From assembly GCA_036676455.1 (NCBI GenBank), contig JAKFCW010000021.1, positions 62,001 through 126,000 of the forward strand: a DNA stretch of 64,000 nucleotides. The letters run 5' to 3'. The translations under genes and the position numbers were made by a program. Positions within the stretch are counted from its first letter, which is position 1. Each line of letters begins with the position of its first letter. Source of the DNA: UBA4093 sp036676455. Its GTDB lineage: Bacteria; Cyanobacteriota; Sericytochromatia; S15B-MN24; UBA4093. Shown piece by piece: positions 17,626 through 26,803 of the stretch. The notes under the pieces are model-generated. The model saw nothing but the letters and a program-made list of their open reading frames with translations, was not told where the DNA came from and did not search any database.

Positions 17626-18676
17626 GATTCGCGTGCTGGTCGTCGACGACTCGATCACCGTGCGCAAGCGGCTGATCGAGATCCTGAATCGCGACGAGAA
17701 GCTGGAAGTGGTCGGCGAGGCCGTCGACGGCCGCCAGGCCATCGAGCTCTGCGAGCGGCTGCGCCCCGACGTCGTGACCCTCGACCTGGTCATGCCCGTC
17801 CTCAACGGGCTAGCGGTCACCGAGCACCTCATGGCCTACTGCCCGACACCCATCTTGATTGTCTCCGCCGCCACGAACCGCGGGGAACACTTCGACACGT
17901 ACGAGGCCTTGGCCGCCGGAGCCCTCGATGTCCTGGACAAACCGCCCGGCGCCGAAAACCGGGCCTGGGAGCAGCAGTTCATCGCCACCGTGAAGCGGGC
18001 GTCTCGCATCAAGGTGATTCCCCATCCCCGGGCGAAGCTGAGCCGCCGACGCCCCGTGAACGCGCCAGTCCTTCCGGTCGAGCCGGCAGGCCCATCCACG
18101 GGCCCTCACGAGCTCGTGGTGATCGGGGCGTCGACCGGAGGCCCCTCGGCCATCCGCGAGATCCTCGCAGGCCTGCCTCCAAACTTCCCGCTGCCGATCC
18201 TGATCGTCCTGCATATCGGGGAATCGTTCGCCGGAACCTTCGCCGAGTGGCTCGACGGCGTCTCGCCCATCCCTGTGAGACCTGCCCGGGACGGAGAGCC
18301 CTTACCCAAGCCCGGCAGCGCGAGCGTCCTCGTGGCTGCGGCCGACCGCCACCTCGAGCTCCGGAACGGGTGCCTGCACCTCGTTCACGGACCCGAGCGC
18401 CATGCCTGCCGGCCGTCGATCGATGCGCTCTTCGAGACGGTCGCCCGTGACGCCGGCCCCCGCGCCATCGCGCTGCTGCTAACCGGCATGGGCAAGGACG
18501 GAGCGTCAGGCCTCAAGGATATCCGTGACGCCGGCGGCCTGACTGTGGCCCAGGATGAAGCCAGTTGCGTGGTTTTCGGCATGCCGCGCGAGGCCATCCG
18601 CCTCGGAGCGGCATCCCACGTGCTCCCCCTGGGAGAGATAGCCCCCTTCCTGCGATCCCTCGCCCGGAGGACCTGA
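17618..18676 (+). CDS. cheB: Chemoreceptor methylesterase CheB
   Basis: This 352-residue protein resets receptor methylation. The N-terminal receiver has the acidic pair in VLVVDDSITVRK and phosphoacceptor Asp56 (VVTLDLVMP). The esterase domain carries the full triad: Ser172 in VIGASTGGPSAI, His199 in VLHIGESFAG and Asp294 in LLTGMGKDGASGL. Length and domain order are standard. It overlaps both neighbours, consistent with tight translational coupling, and corresponds to WspF. Confidence 0.96.
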   Translation: MTKIRVLVVDDSITVRKRLIEILNRDEKLEVVGEAVDGRQAIELCERLRPDVVTLDLVMPVLNGLAVTEHLMAYCPTPILIVSAATNRGEHFDTYEALAAGALDVLDKPPGAENRAWEQQFIATVKRASRIKVIPHPRAKLSRRRPVNAPVLPVEPAGPSTGPHELVVIGASTGGPSAIREILAGLPPNFPLPILIVLHIGESFAGTFAEWLDGVSPIPVRPARDGEPLPKPGSASVLVAAADRHLELRNGCLHLVHGPERHACRPSIDALFETVARDAGPRAIALLLTGMGKDGASGLKDIRDAGGLTVAQDEASCVVFGMPREAIRLGAASHVLPLGEIAPFLRSLARRT

Positions 18677-21414
18677 TGACGAAGCACATTCTCATTCTCG
18701 ACGACAGCCTAACCGTACGCATGGACCTTCACGAGGCCCTCGAGGAAGCAGGCTTCCGCACCACCCTTTGCGCCACCGTCGCCGCGGCCCGCGACGCCCT
18801 GGCGACAAGCCAGCTCGACCTGCTCTTGCTGGACGTCTTGCTTCCCGACGGCGACGGCATCACCCTGCTGCATGACCTCAAGCGCCATCGCGAGACGGCG
18901 CAGCTTCCCGTCATGCTGCTCTCCTCGGAAGCCGCGGTCCAGGACCGCCTCCGGGGCATGGCCACCGGCGCCGACGACTACGTCGCAAAGCCCTACGATC
19001 GCGCTTACGTCGTCGCGCGAGCCCGCGAGCTGCTGAAGCCTCCCGCCGAGCCCCGAGATGGCCCCCTCGTCCTGGTGATCGACGACAGCCGCACGTTTCA
19101 GCATGCCCTGAGGCGCGTCCTGGAGGACGCGGGCTACACCGTCCTCCCGGCCCTGTCGGGTGAAGAGGGCCTGCGCTTGGCGGCGAGCACCCGTCCCGAC
19201 GCGGCCATCATCGACGGCACGCTGCCGGGCATCGACGGCGCGACCGTACTGCGCCGCATTCGCATGGACGCCGCCCTGCGCCGCACGCCTTGCCTGCTGC
19301 TCACGGCCGCGGAAAGGCCTGAGGACGAGCTTGCCGCGCTCGAAGCGGGAGCGGATGCCTACCTGCGAAAGAGCGAGACGCTGGAGATCGTCCTGGCCCG
19401 TCTCTCGGCGCTGCTTCGCGGAGCCGGGGAGCCATTGCCCGTCGGTGCGGATCCCAGCGGCCTCGGTCCCAAGCGCATCCTGGCCGTCGACGACTCCGAG
19501 ACCTACCTCCAGGACCTCGCCCGCCACCTGCGAGAGGAAGGCTATGACGTGGCCCTGGCACATTCCGGCGAGGAAGCCCTCGAGGTGCTGGCCGTGCAGG
19601 CCTTCGATGGCATCCTGCTGGACCTTTTGATGCCGGGCATGTCCGGGTCCGAGGCCTGCCGGCTTATCAAGCAAAACCCCGCATGGCGGGAGATCCCCTT
19701 GGCCATCCTCTCGGTGTCCGACTCACCGGAGGTGATGATCGAGGGCCTCAACGCCGGCGCCGACGACTACATCGTCAAGGACTCCGACTTCGACATCGTC
19801 AAGGGGAGGCTGCGCGCCCAGCTGCGCCGCAAGCACTTCGAGGAGGAGAACCGCCGGATCCGCGAGGAGCTGCTGCGCAAGGAGCTGCAAGCCACCGAGA
19901 GCCGGGCCGCCCGCGAGCTGGCCGAGACGCGCGCCACGCTGCTGGCGAACCTGGCGCGAAACAACGCCGAGCTGAAGAAGGCCAAGGAGCAGGCCGAGGC
20001 CGCGACGGCCGCCAAGTCGGAGTTCCTCTCCAACATGAGCCACGAGATCCGCACGCCCCTCAACGCGATCCTGGGCATGGCGGACCTCCTGGCCGAAACC
20101 GCGCTCACGCCCGAGCAAAGCCAGTACGTGCGCATCTTCCAGCGGGCGGGCGACACCCTGCTGGAGCTGGTCAACGACATCCTGGATCTCGCCAAGATCG
20201 AGGCGGGGCAGTACGAGCTCGAGCACATCCCGTTCGATCTGGCCGACCTGGTCGAGCGGACGGTCAGCCTCCACGTGGCCCGCGCCGAGGAGAAAGCGCT
20301 CGAATTGAGAGCCGAACTCACTCCCGACGTCCCCACGCGCCTGCTCGGCTCACCCCACTCGCTGGGCCAGGTGCTGAGAAATCTCCTGAGCAACGCCCTG
20401 AAGTTCACCGAGCAGGGGAGCGTGAGCCTGCGGGTCGAGACGGCCCCGGGCATGATGCTGCGCCTCACGGTCTCGGACACGGGCATCGGCATCTCCCCCG
20501 AGAAGCGGGACCTCATCTTCGAGTCCTTCACCCAGGCGGATGCCTCCACCACCCGCAAGTTCGGGGGGACCGGACTGGGGCTCGCCATCTCGAAGCAGCT
20601 GGTCGACCGGCTGGGAGGCAGGCTCAGCGTGGAGAGCCGGCTGGGCGAAGGCAGCGACTTCCACGTCGAGTTGCCCTACGAGGTCGATCCCCATCCGGCC
20701 TCGCACGAGGCTGGCGTCGAGCCCCAGAGCGCCCAAGAGCCGGAGTCCCTGCGCATCCTGATAGCCGAAGACTCCGAGGACAACCGCCTGGTGCTCGAGG
20801 CCTACCTGAGCCAGACTCCGCATCAGGTGATCATGGAGGAGAACGGGGCGCTGGCGCTGGCGCGCTTCAAGGCCGAGCCGTTCGACCTGGTGCTCATGGA
20901 CATGCAGATGCCGGAGATGGACGGCTATGCGGCGACCCGGGCCATCCGGCGCTGGGAGGAGCAGATAGGGCGCGAGCGGACTCCGATCATCGCGCTGACG
21001 GCCTTTGCTCTCAAGCAAGAAACGGACCGCAGCCTGGAAGCAGGTTGCGACCTGCACCTCACCAAGCCGTTCAAACGGGCCCAGTTGCTGAAGGCGATCG
21101 CCGAGGTCGCGGCCCAACGGGACCCCCTCGACGAGGCCTTCGAGGAGGCCATGAAGCAGCTCGTTCCCGGCTACCTGAAGAAACGCGCCCAGGACCTGGA
21201 AATACTGCGAAATGCCCTGCGGCAAGAGGCCTTCGCCGACATCCAGGATATCGGGCACCGCATGGCGGGTTCGGGGGCGTCTTACGGCTTCGCGTCGCTG
21301 ACGGAGATCGGTCGAGGCCTCGAGGCCGCCGCCCGGGACGGGGAGTCCCCGGCGATCGCCCGCCTCCTCGATGAGCTGGAGGCGGTGCTCGCCGCGGCGC
21401 AAGCGGAAAGCTAG
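18676..21414 (+). CDS. Multi-domain hybrid histidine kinase REC-REC-REC-HK-REC-Hpt
   Basis: This 912-residue cytoplasmic protein has no membrane segment. Three receivers come first, with phosphoacceptors Asp53, Asp180 and Asp316, then a coiled coil (385-445), HisKA with His456 (FLSNMSHEIRTPLNAILG), HATPase (N box NLLSNALKF; G box GGTGLGLAISKQL), a fourth receiver with Asp742 (VLMDMQMPEMDGY) and a C-terminal Hpt with His861 (IGHRMAGSGASYGF). It follows cheB with a one-base overlap, in the position where wspR (REC-GGDEF) sits in Wsp operons. It probably takes phosphate from CheA on its receivers and passes it through the Hpt to a separate regulator; that routing is inference. Confidence 0.93.
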   Translation: MTKHILILDDSLTVRMDLHEALEEAGFRTTLCATVAAARDALATSQLDLLLLDVLLPDGDGITLLHDLKRHRETAQLPVMLLSSEAAVQDRLRGMATGADDYVAKPYDRAYVVARARELLKPPAEPRDGPLVLVIDDSRTFQHALRRVLEDAGYTVLPALSGEEGLRLAASTRPDAAIIDGTLPGIDGATVLRRIRMDAALRRTPCLLLTAAERPEDELAALEAGADAYLRKSETLEIVLARLSALLRGAGEPLPVGADPSGLGPKRILAVDDSETYLQDLARHLREEGYDVALAHSGEEALEVLAVQAFDGILLDLLMPGMSGSEACRLIKQNPAWREIPLAILSVSDSPEVMIEGLNAGADDYIVKDSDFDIVKGRLRAQLRRKHFEEENRRIREELLRKELQATESRAARELAETRATLLANLARNNAELKKAKEQAEAATAAKSEFLSNMSHEIRTPLNAILGMADLLAETALTPEQSQYVRIFQRAGDTLLELVNDILDLAKIEAGQYELEHIPFDLADLVERTVSLHVARAEEKALELRAELTPDVPTRLLGSPHSLGQVLRNLLSNALKFTEQGSVSLRVETAPGMMLRLTVSDTGIGISPEKRDLIFESFTQADASTTRKFGGTGLGLAISKQLVDRLGGRLSVESRLGEGSDFHVELPYEVDPHPASHEAGVEPQSAQEPESLRILIAEDSEDNRLVLEAYLSQTPHQVIMEENGALALARFKAEPFDLVLMDMQMPEMDGYAATRAIRRWEEQIGRERTPIIALTAFALKQETDRSLEAGCDLHLTKPFKRAQLLKAIAEVAAQRDPLDEAFEEAMKQLVPGYLKKRAQDLEILRNALRQEAFADIQDIGHRMAGSGASYGFASLTEIGRGLEAAARDGESPAIARLLDELEAVLAAAQAES

Positions 21415-23465
21415 ACGGGCAAGGGGCCCCCGACCGGCAGCGAGAACCAGGCGGTGACGCCTTCCTCCTGGCTGAGTACGCCAAGATTCCCGCCATGGGC
21501 CTCGGCGAGCGCCCTGCTGAGCCCAAGGCCAAGGCCCAGGCCTTTCTGGCCGTTGCCGGGGCGGTCCACCGCGGTGAACAAGTCCGGAAGCTTTTCCGGC
21601 GGAATCCGGCTTCCCGAGTTGAAGACCTCGCAGAGCAGGCGATCCGCCTCGATCCGGGCGCTGATCGTGACCGTCGCCCCCTGCGGGGCGTACTGAACGG
21701 CATTGGAGACGAGGTTGAGGCCAATCTGCGCCAGGCGCCGCCGGTCGGCCATCACCCGGGGGAGATCCGCCGCGATCCCGTCGCGCACCTGGATGCCCTT
21801 CAGGATGGCCGAGGCGGCGAGTTCGGCCACCACGTCGCGCATGATCGTCTCGAAAGCCAGGGGCTCCGGGTATAGCTCGAGCTGCCCGGAGCGCAAGAGG
21901 TTGGATTCCAGGACATTGTTGACGAGCCGCGTGAGCTCACGGCCGTTGCGGATCAGCTTCGCGACGTAGAGGCGCTGCTTCTCGGTGAGGGGCCCGAGCG
22001 CCTCGCCCTGGAACAACAGGGCCGCTCCCAGGATCACCGTGAGCGGAGAGCGGATCTCGTGGGTGAGCGTGTTGAGGTAATGATCCTTGAGCTTCTCGGA
22101 GGCTTCGAGGGTCTTGATCTGCATCTCCTGGAGCTTTTCCTTCTCGATGCGATCCGTGACCTCGCGCGCGAACGCCAAGAGCCCTTCGTGCTCGCCTTCG
22201 GGCGAGCGACACGGAATGAGGCTGTAATCCCAGTAGGTCAGCTGCTCGAGGCCATTCTGGCGCAGCGTCAGAGGGATGCCTCGCTCACGGTAGGGCTCTC
22301 CAGCGGCCATCACGGCCTCGAAACGCTCGGCGCTGTGCCCTAAGAGGGGAACATCCTCGGCCGAGAGCATGCTGACCTGCTCGGCGGAGAATCCGAATCG
22401 CGCCAGGGCCTCGGGGCTCATCCACTGACACGCGCCGTCATCGTCGAAGTAGGCGACCGCCGCGGGCACGTGGTTCAGGATGCGCCGGAACAAGCGATCG
22501 CGCGCCTGCAGGTCCTGGTCACGTTCGGCAAGCTGGCGCACCGCCTCGGCATTTCGCAAACTCAGCAGGTCGCGGGCCTCCCGGCATTCCTCGGCTTGGT
22601 GCAAGACGTCATCCAGCGCGTGCCGACTTTCGGTGACGTCTTGCACCGAGCCATGTAGCCGCAGCGCCTGCCCTTGAGTTCCCACCTCCACGGCTCCCCG
22701 CACGAGCACGATTCGTTGCTCCCCGCCCTGCTGCAGGATGCGCTGCTCGATGGAAAACGGGAGGTGATCCTGCTGGGCCTGCTCGAGAGAGGAGCGGATG
22801 AGCTCGCGGTCCTCGGGATGAACGCAGCTCAGGTAACTCTCCAGGTGTGGCTCGAAGGCGTGCGGATCCCGGCCGAAGACCTGGTACGTCGACTCGGACC
22901 ACGTGACCGTGTCCGTGCTCAAGTCCCACTCCCAGCTCGCAAGCTTGGAAAGCGCCGTGGTCTTCGTGAGGAGGCGCTCCCGATGCGCGAGCGCCTCCGC
23001 CTCGCGCTTGCTCTCCGAGATCTCTTGAACCTGCACCACGCAGAAGCGAGGAAGCCCCTTCGATTCCCGGATGAGCGTGCTGGTGACGAGCGCCCAAGAG
23101 AGGTGGCCGCTGCGGTGAACGTAGCGTTTCTGCAACTGGTAGCTGCGAATCTCGCCTGCGACGAGGCGACGAAACTGAGCGACCGACTCGGCGAGATCGT
23201 CCGGGTAGGTGAGGTCTCCAAAGGACAATCCCAGCAGCGCTTGCTCGGGATAGCCCGTCAACTCGCAGAGGGCCCGGTTGACCCGCAGCAAGCGACCCTG
23301 GAGATCCAGCAGAGCCAGGCCGCTGGCGGAGCCGGTGAAGGTGGCTTCGAGGATGCGTTGCTGATCGGACAGCATCAAGCGAAGGCGCCGCCGCTCCATC
23401 AGCAGGAAGCCGAGAGGAAGGAGCCCTAGGGGCGCCAGCAGCCAGACGACGAGCAGGAAGGACAT
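21411..23465 (-). CDS. Membrane-anchored PAS sensor histidine kinase
   Basis: This 684-residue kinase has one N-terminal membrane helix (residues 2-22). PAS domains lie at about 35-160 (GSASGLALLDLQGRLLRVNR), 165-290 and 320-450 (VPAAVAYFDDDGACQWMSPE). HisKA is near residue 470 (LTHEIRSPLTVILG) and HATPase is at 570-680 (NLVSNAVQYAP; GLGLGLGLSRALAEAHGG). It lies one base after the receiver gene on the same strand, so the two are an operon. Its stop shares the four bases CTAG with the stop of the convergent hybrid kinase gene. Confidence 0.92.
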   Translation of the reverse strand: MSFLLVVWLLAPLGLLPLGFLLMERRRLRLMLSDQQRILEATFTGSASGLALLDLQGRLLRVNRALCELTGYPEQALLGLSFGDLTYPDDLAESVAQFRRLVAGEIRSYQLQKRYVHRSGHLSWALVTSTLIRESKGLPRFCVVQVQEISESKREAEALAHRERLLTKTTALSKLASWEWDLSTDTVTWSESTYQVFGRDPHAFEPHLESYLSCVHPEDRELIRSSLEQAQQDHLPFSIEQRILQQGGEQRIVLVRGAVEVGTQGQALRLHGSVQDVTESRHALDDVLHQAEECREARDLLSLRNAEAVRQLAERDQDLQARDRLFRRILNHVPAAVAYFDDDGACQWMSPEALARFGFSAEQVSMLSAEDVPLLGHSAERFEAVMAAGEPYRERGIPLTLRQNGLEQLTYWDYSLIPCRSPEGEHEGLLAFAREVTDRIEKEKLQEMQIKTLEASEKLKDHYLNTLTHEIRSPLTVILGAALLFQGEALGPLTEKQRLYVAKLIRNGRELTRLVNNVLESNLLRSGQLELYPEPLAFETIMRDVVAELAASAILKGIQVRDGIAADLPRVMADRRRLAQIGLNLVSNAVQYAPQGATVTISARIEADRLLCEVFNSGSRIPPEKLPDLFTAVDRPGNGQKGLGLGLGLSRALAEAHGGNLGVLSQEEGVTAWFSLPVGGPLPV

Positions 23466-23466
23466 G

Positions 23467-23838
23467 CTAGCGGGCCAAGATTTCAGCGAGCCGCGAGGGA
23501 AGCGCGAAGGGGTTGAAGGGCTTGGCGATGATGCCGGAAAGCTGCAACTGCGCCTGGTAGCGCTGATCCGCCTGGGGATTGGCCGTCAGCAGGACCACCG
23601 GGATGTGGCGGGTGGAGGGGCGAGCGCGTAACGCCTCGAAGGTCGCGGGGCCGTTCATTCCCGGCATCATCACATCCAGCAGGATAACGTCGGGACATGT
23701 TTCCTCGGCCAAGACCAAACCTTCTTCGCCCGACGACGCCAGGCTGACCCGCCAGCCCTCGGCGCGTTCAAGGCTCATTTGAACGAGGTCCCGGATATCG
23801 GGATCGTCATCGATGATCAGGACATGCGTGTTTCCCAT
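23467..23838 (-). CDS. Single-domain response regulator (receiver only)
   Basis: This receiver of about 123 residues has VLIIDDDPDIRDLV, the phosphoacceptor in DVILLDVMMPGMNGP, threonine in VVLLTANPQ and the conserved lysine in IIAKPFNPF. I chose the ATG at 23838 because GGAG lies seven bases upstream; ATGs at 23850 and 23862 are in frame alternatives. With no output domain it is likely a CheY/Spo0F-like relay for the PAS kinase encoded next. Confidence 0.88.
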   Translation of the reverse strand: MGNTHVLIIDDDPDIRDLVQMSLERAEGWRVSLASSGEEGLVLAEETCPDVILLDVMMPGMNGPATFEALRARPSTRHIPVVLLTANPQADQRYQAQLQLSGIIAKPFNPFALPSRLAEILAR

Positions 23839-23966
23839 TGCCAACTCCATTAGCCCTTTCATACCAAGATCGTTTATAATTTACGCATCAGGCTTCACTT
23901 TTTCTTTAGAAACCACCCACTTCCGACGGCTCCCGACGGTGCGGAACGAACAGGAGTAGTGAGACG

Positions 23967-24578
23967 TTGCAGGCGACGCAGTCCCAGGTCTTGATCGTCG
24001 ACGACGATTCGGACTTGCTCGATGTACTTTGCGAGTGGCTGACCATGTCCGGCTATCAGGTGCAGACCGCCTCGGACGGGATGCAGGCGATAGCCCTGGC
24101 CAAGCAGCAGCGCTTTCACGTGGTCATCTCGGACCTTAACATGCCCGGCATGAACGGTCATCAGCTGCTCGCCATGCTGAAGACCCTGGACCCCCAGGTG
24201 ATGGTCATCATCCTGACCGGCCAGGGGACCATGCAGGACGCGATCGCGGCCCTGCGCGAAGGCAAGGCCTTCGATTTCCTCGAGAAGCCCCTCAAGGATC
24301 TCCAGTACCTCAACACGGTCCTCGAGCGGGCGCTCACCCGTCGCAGTCCGGCGCCGGCAGCCCCGAAGTTGCACTCCTCGAGCGTGGAGGCCCTCTCGCC
24401 CCGCGAAACCGAGATCATGACGCTCGTGGCCCAGGGTCTCGAGAACCGCGAGATCGCCTCGCGGCTCTACCTCAGCGAGAAGACCATCCAGAACCACCTG
24501 ACCCGCATCTATGAAAAGCTCAAGGTCAGCAACCGCACCCAGGCGGTCAACGTCTGCAACTCCCTGGGACTGCTCTAA
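23967..24578 (+). CDS. NarL/FixJ-family response regulator with LuxR-type HTH
   Basis: This 203-residue DNA-binding regulator has a receiver (residues 1-120; Asp56 in VVISDLNMPGMNG; lysine in FLEKPLKDL) and a LuxR-type helix-turn-helix (LSPRETEIMTLVAQGLENRE and LYLSEKTIQNHLTRIYEKLK). The start is TTG 23967, preceded by AGGAG ten bases upstream. No ATG or GTG fits the frame better. A perfect TATAAT at 23875-23880 upstream may be its -10, although no good -35 is seen. Its position between the chemosensory and c-di-GMP genes makes it a candidate regulator of the shared promoter boxes downstream. Confidence 0.92.
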   Translation: MQATQSQVLIVDDDSDLLDVLCEWLTMSGYQVQTASDGMQAIALAKQQRFHVVISDLNMPGMNGHQLLAMLKTLDPQVMVIILTGQGTMQDAIAALREGKAFDFLEKPLKDLQYLNTVLERALTRRSPAPAAPKLHSSSVEALSPRETEIMTLVAQGLENREIASRLYLSEKTIQNHLTRIYEKLKVSNRTQAVNVCNSLGLL

Positions 24579-24625
24579 CCCCACCCTCCTGGCGCTTTTC
24601 CCCCCATCGCCCGACGCGCGAAGTC

Positions 24626-24692
24626 GGGACGTTTTCCCTATCGCGACTGGGGGGATTTCCCCTCACACCCGGCGCTGCCTCCGCCGTACGAT
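24626..24692 (+). promoter_or_regulatory. Shared promoter architecture, copy 1 (before HD-GYP-PilZ gene)
   Basis: TTCCCTA (24634-24640) is followed by GGGGATTTCCCCTCAC (24651-24666), then exactly 20 bases, then TACGAT (24687-24692). The last CCCC ends 23 bases after the first CCCT. The other two copies, at 26804 and 27918, have the same two spacings. GGGGATTTCCCC is palindromic, so a dimeric activator next to the -35 position or an alternative sigma factor would fit. Confidence 0.65.
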
Positions 24693-24794
24693 GGCCTTGA
24701 CGTGTCCCAAGGAACACCCAGCCCTCGACGACTAAAGCCCTCCATCGGTCTGCGAGACCCGGTGGTCGGCCCAGTGGCACCAAGGGGAAAGCCC

Positions 24795-26369
24795 ATGATC
24801 GAAACGACCCATCGCGATTTCCCATCTCTCAGGGCCGGAGCGGTCCTCAAGCGTGCGCTGCACCACCCCGCGACGGGGCAAGTGCTGCTCGCCGCGGGGA
24901 GCATCCTCAACGACACCTACATCACGAAGATCGTACGCCTGGGCATGGCCTCAGAGGCGCTGGCCGCCCTCCTGGAAGGCGCTCAGCGCCCCGTTCCCCA
25001 GCTCCCCGTGGACGCAGAGCCCAAGTCTCCCATCCCCTTCCTCCTCCCGGGATCCGGCGACGCAGCGCCGGCAAGCGACGTCTCCATGGCCTCCCCGGCG
25101 CAACTGCGCGAGCAGAGCGCCCAGGCGGCAAAGCAGCAGACCGAGGTCCTGGAAGACAAGCTCACCAAGGCCTTTTCCCCCCTCGAGGAGCGCGGAGACG
25201 AGCCCGCGGATCCCGCTGCCATCACGCAGGCCATCGCCAGCATCCTGAGCCCTTCCGAAGATGCGGGGAGCGCCGTCGGCTCGGCCATGTCGCTCGTCGA
25301 AGCCATCGTCCGGCGCCTTCAAGCCCTGGGAGCCAGTAGCCTTCCCGATCTGAGGGTCTACGGAGGCGAGACCACCCATCCGATCAACGTCTTCCTGCTA
25401 TCCGTGGCGATCGGCATCGCCATGGACCAATCCTGGGACGAGTTGATCAGCCTCGGTCAAGCGGCCCTGCTGCACGACGTGGGCCAGTACAAGATCAGCC
25501 GCAAGCTTTACTACAAGGACACCCCGCTGACCCCGACGGAGGAGCGGGTCCTGGAACGGCACGTGGAGTACGGGCTCGACATCCTATCGGATTACCAGGC
25601 GAGCTTCTCGAGGCTCAACAATGACGTCTACCAGGGCATCCAGTGCCACCATGAGCGCTGGGACGGCCAGGGCTACCCCCAGGGCATCAAGGGGCGGAGC
25701 ATCCCCCTCATCGCACGCATCATCGCTGTCGCCGACCACTACGTGGAGCGGACCGAGGACCAGGTGCGCCGCCCCCGCGTGACGCCCTCCGCGGCATACC
25801 ACGAAATCCTCTCCCTGGCGTGCAAGGCCTTCGATCCGCTGGTCGTCGCGGCCTTCCGCAAGGTGATCGTGCTCTACCCCCTGCAATCGCTGGTGCAGTT
25901 GGAGACCGGCCAGCTGGCCCAGGTCATCGCGCATGGAAGCACGCCCGACCTGCCCGTGGTGCAGTTGGGCATGGGCGAAGGCGCCCTGGACCTGGGATTC
26001 CCTGGAAGCCCACGGATTGTCCGGCGCGTCTTCTCTCGCAAACATCCCCGGGTCGCCATCGAGCTTCCCGCCGTCATCCGGGTCCGCGGCGACTCCGAGC
26101 TCGCCCCTGGACGCATCGTCAACCTGAGCTTCGGGGGAGCATGCATGGTCCTCTCGAAACCCTTACCGGTCGGAAGCCGGATGACCCTGAGCATCGTCAC
26201 GGCCGACACGAAAGTCGTGACCCTGGATGGGGTGGTGGCGTGGCGGACGCCCCAGGCGAACGGTCAAAGCCCGATGGGCATCCGCTTCGACTCCCTGGAT
26301 CGCGCGGTCCGGAAGGACTTGGAAAAGCTGATGGGTCAACCGAGGAGCTGGTCATGGCAGAAAGCATGA
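24795..26369 (+). CDS. HD-GYP phosphodiesterase-like protein with C-terminal PilZ domain (paralogue 1)
   Basis: This 524-residue protein would hydrolyse cyclic-di-GMP. ATG 24795 follows AAGGGGA. An N-terminal block (LRAGAVLKRALHHPATGQVL) is shared with the paralogue at 28986. A variable linker covers residues 65-160. The HD-GYP domain keeps the metal ligands in HPINV, LLHDVGQ (227-228), ERHVEYG and HHERWDGQGYP. The usual DVYDALT-RPYR stretch is changed here to ADHYVERTEDQVRRP, so activity may differ. A PilZ domain (RKHPRVAIELPA, NLSFGGACMV) follows at about 415-515 and should bind c-di-GMP. It overlaps the next gene by 16 bases. Confidence 0.9.
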   Translation: MIETTHRDFPSLRAGAVLKRALHHPATGQVLLAAGSILNDTYITKIVRLGMASEALAALLEGAQRPVPQLPVDAEPKSPIPFLLPGSGDAAPASDVSMASPAQLREQSAQAAKQQTEVLEDKLTKAFSPLEERGDEPADPAAITQAIASILSPSEDAGSAVGSAMSLVEAIVRRLQALGASSLPDLRVYGGETTHPINVFLLSVAIGIAMDQSWDELISLGQAALLHDVGQYKISRKLYYKDTPLTPTEERVLERHVEYGLDILSDYQASFSRLNNDVYQGIQCHHERWDGQGYPQGIKGRSIPLIARIIAVADHYVERTEDQVRRPRVTPSAAYHEILSLACKAFDPLVVAAFRKVIVLYPLQSLVQLETGQLAQVIAHGSTPDLPVVQLGMGEGALDLGFPGSPRIVRRVFSRKHPRVAIELPAVIRVRGDSELAPGRIVNLSFGGACMVLSKPLPVGSRMTLSIVTADTKVVTLDGVVAWRTPQANGQSPMGIRFDSLDRAVRKDLEKLMGQPRSWSWQKA

Positions 26370-26731
26370 AGTGTGTTCTCGTGGTCGGGAGTACCGGATT
26401 CGCCGTCCTGGAGCGGCGGCGCCTGGAGCGGGAAGGCCATCGCGTCATGACGGCGCGGACGTACGCGGACGCCCTTGCCGAGCTCTCGTACACACATGCG
26501 GATCTTGTCGTCACCCAGTATGACCTGCCCGACGGCATGTGCGGGCTCGAACTCGAGGATCAGCTGGCCGCCGCCGGCCACCGCATCCCCCTGGTCATGG
26601 TGACCGGCGACAAGGACGAAGCCATCGTGATGCGCGCCTATCGGGCGGGGAAACGCGACTTCCCATTGCGCTCGACTCCCCATCTCTCAGGCTTGCCCGA
26701 GTTGGTGAGCCGGACCCTAAGCTATCATTGA
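26354..26731 (+). CDS. Degenerate receiver-like protein
   Basis: This 125-residue protein has the length and fold pattern of a response-regulator receiver but lacks its key residues. The acidic pair is replaced by Gly12-Ser13 (LVVGSTGFAVL), the phosphoacceptor is replaced by Gln55 (DLVVTQYDLPDG) and the conserved lysine is missing (GKRDFPLRSTP). The threonine (MVTGDKDE) remains. ATG 26354 follows GAGGAG and overlaps the HD-GYP gene, so the two are coupled. It is likely a phosphorylation-independent partner, perhaps of the HD-GYP-PilZ protein. Confidence 0.8.
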   Translation: MAESMKCVLVVGSTGFAVLERRRLEREGHRVMTARTYADALAELSYTHADLVVTQYDLPDGMCGLELEDQLAAAGHRIPLVMVTGDKDEAIVMRAYRAGKRDFPLRSTPHLSGLPELVSRTLSYH

Positions 26732-26743
26732 CCCAGATTCGGG

Positions 26744-26775
26744 CCCTCCGCTACTGGCGGAGGGTTCATTCGCTT
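26744..26775 (+). terminator. Probable terminator after the pseudo-receiver gene
   Basis: CCCTCCGC (26744-26751) pairs perfectly with GCGGAGGG (26757-26764) across the loop TACTG. The tail TTCATTCGCTT is only moderately T-rich. Confidence 0.6.
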
Positions 26776-26803
26776 CCGTACCTCCCTGTGATCTCAGGCA
26801 TGA

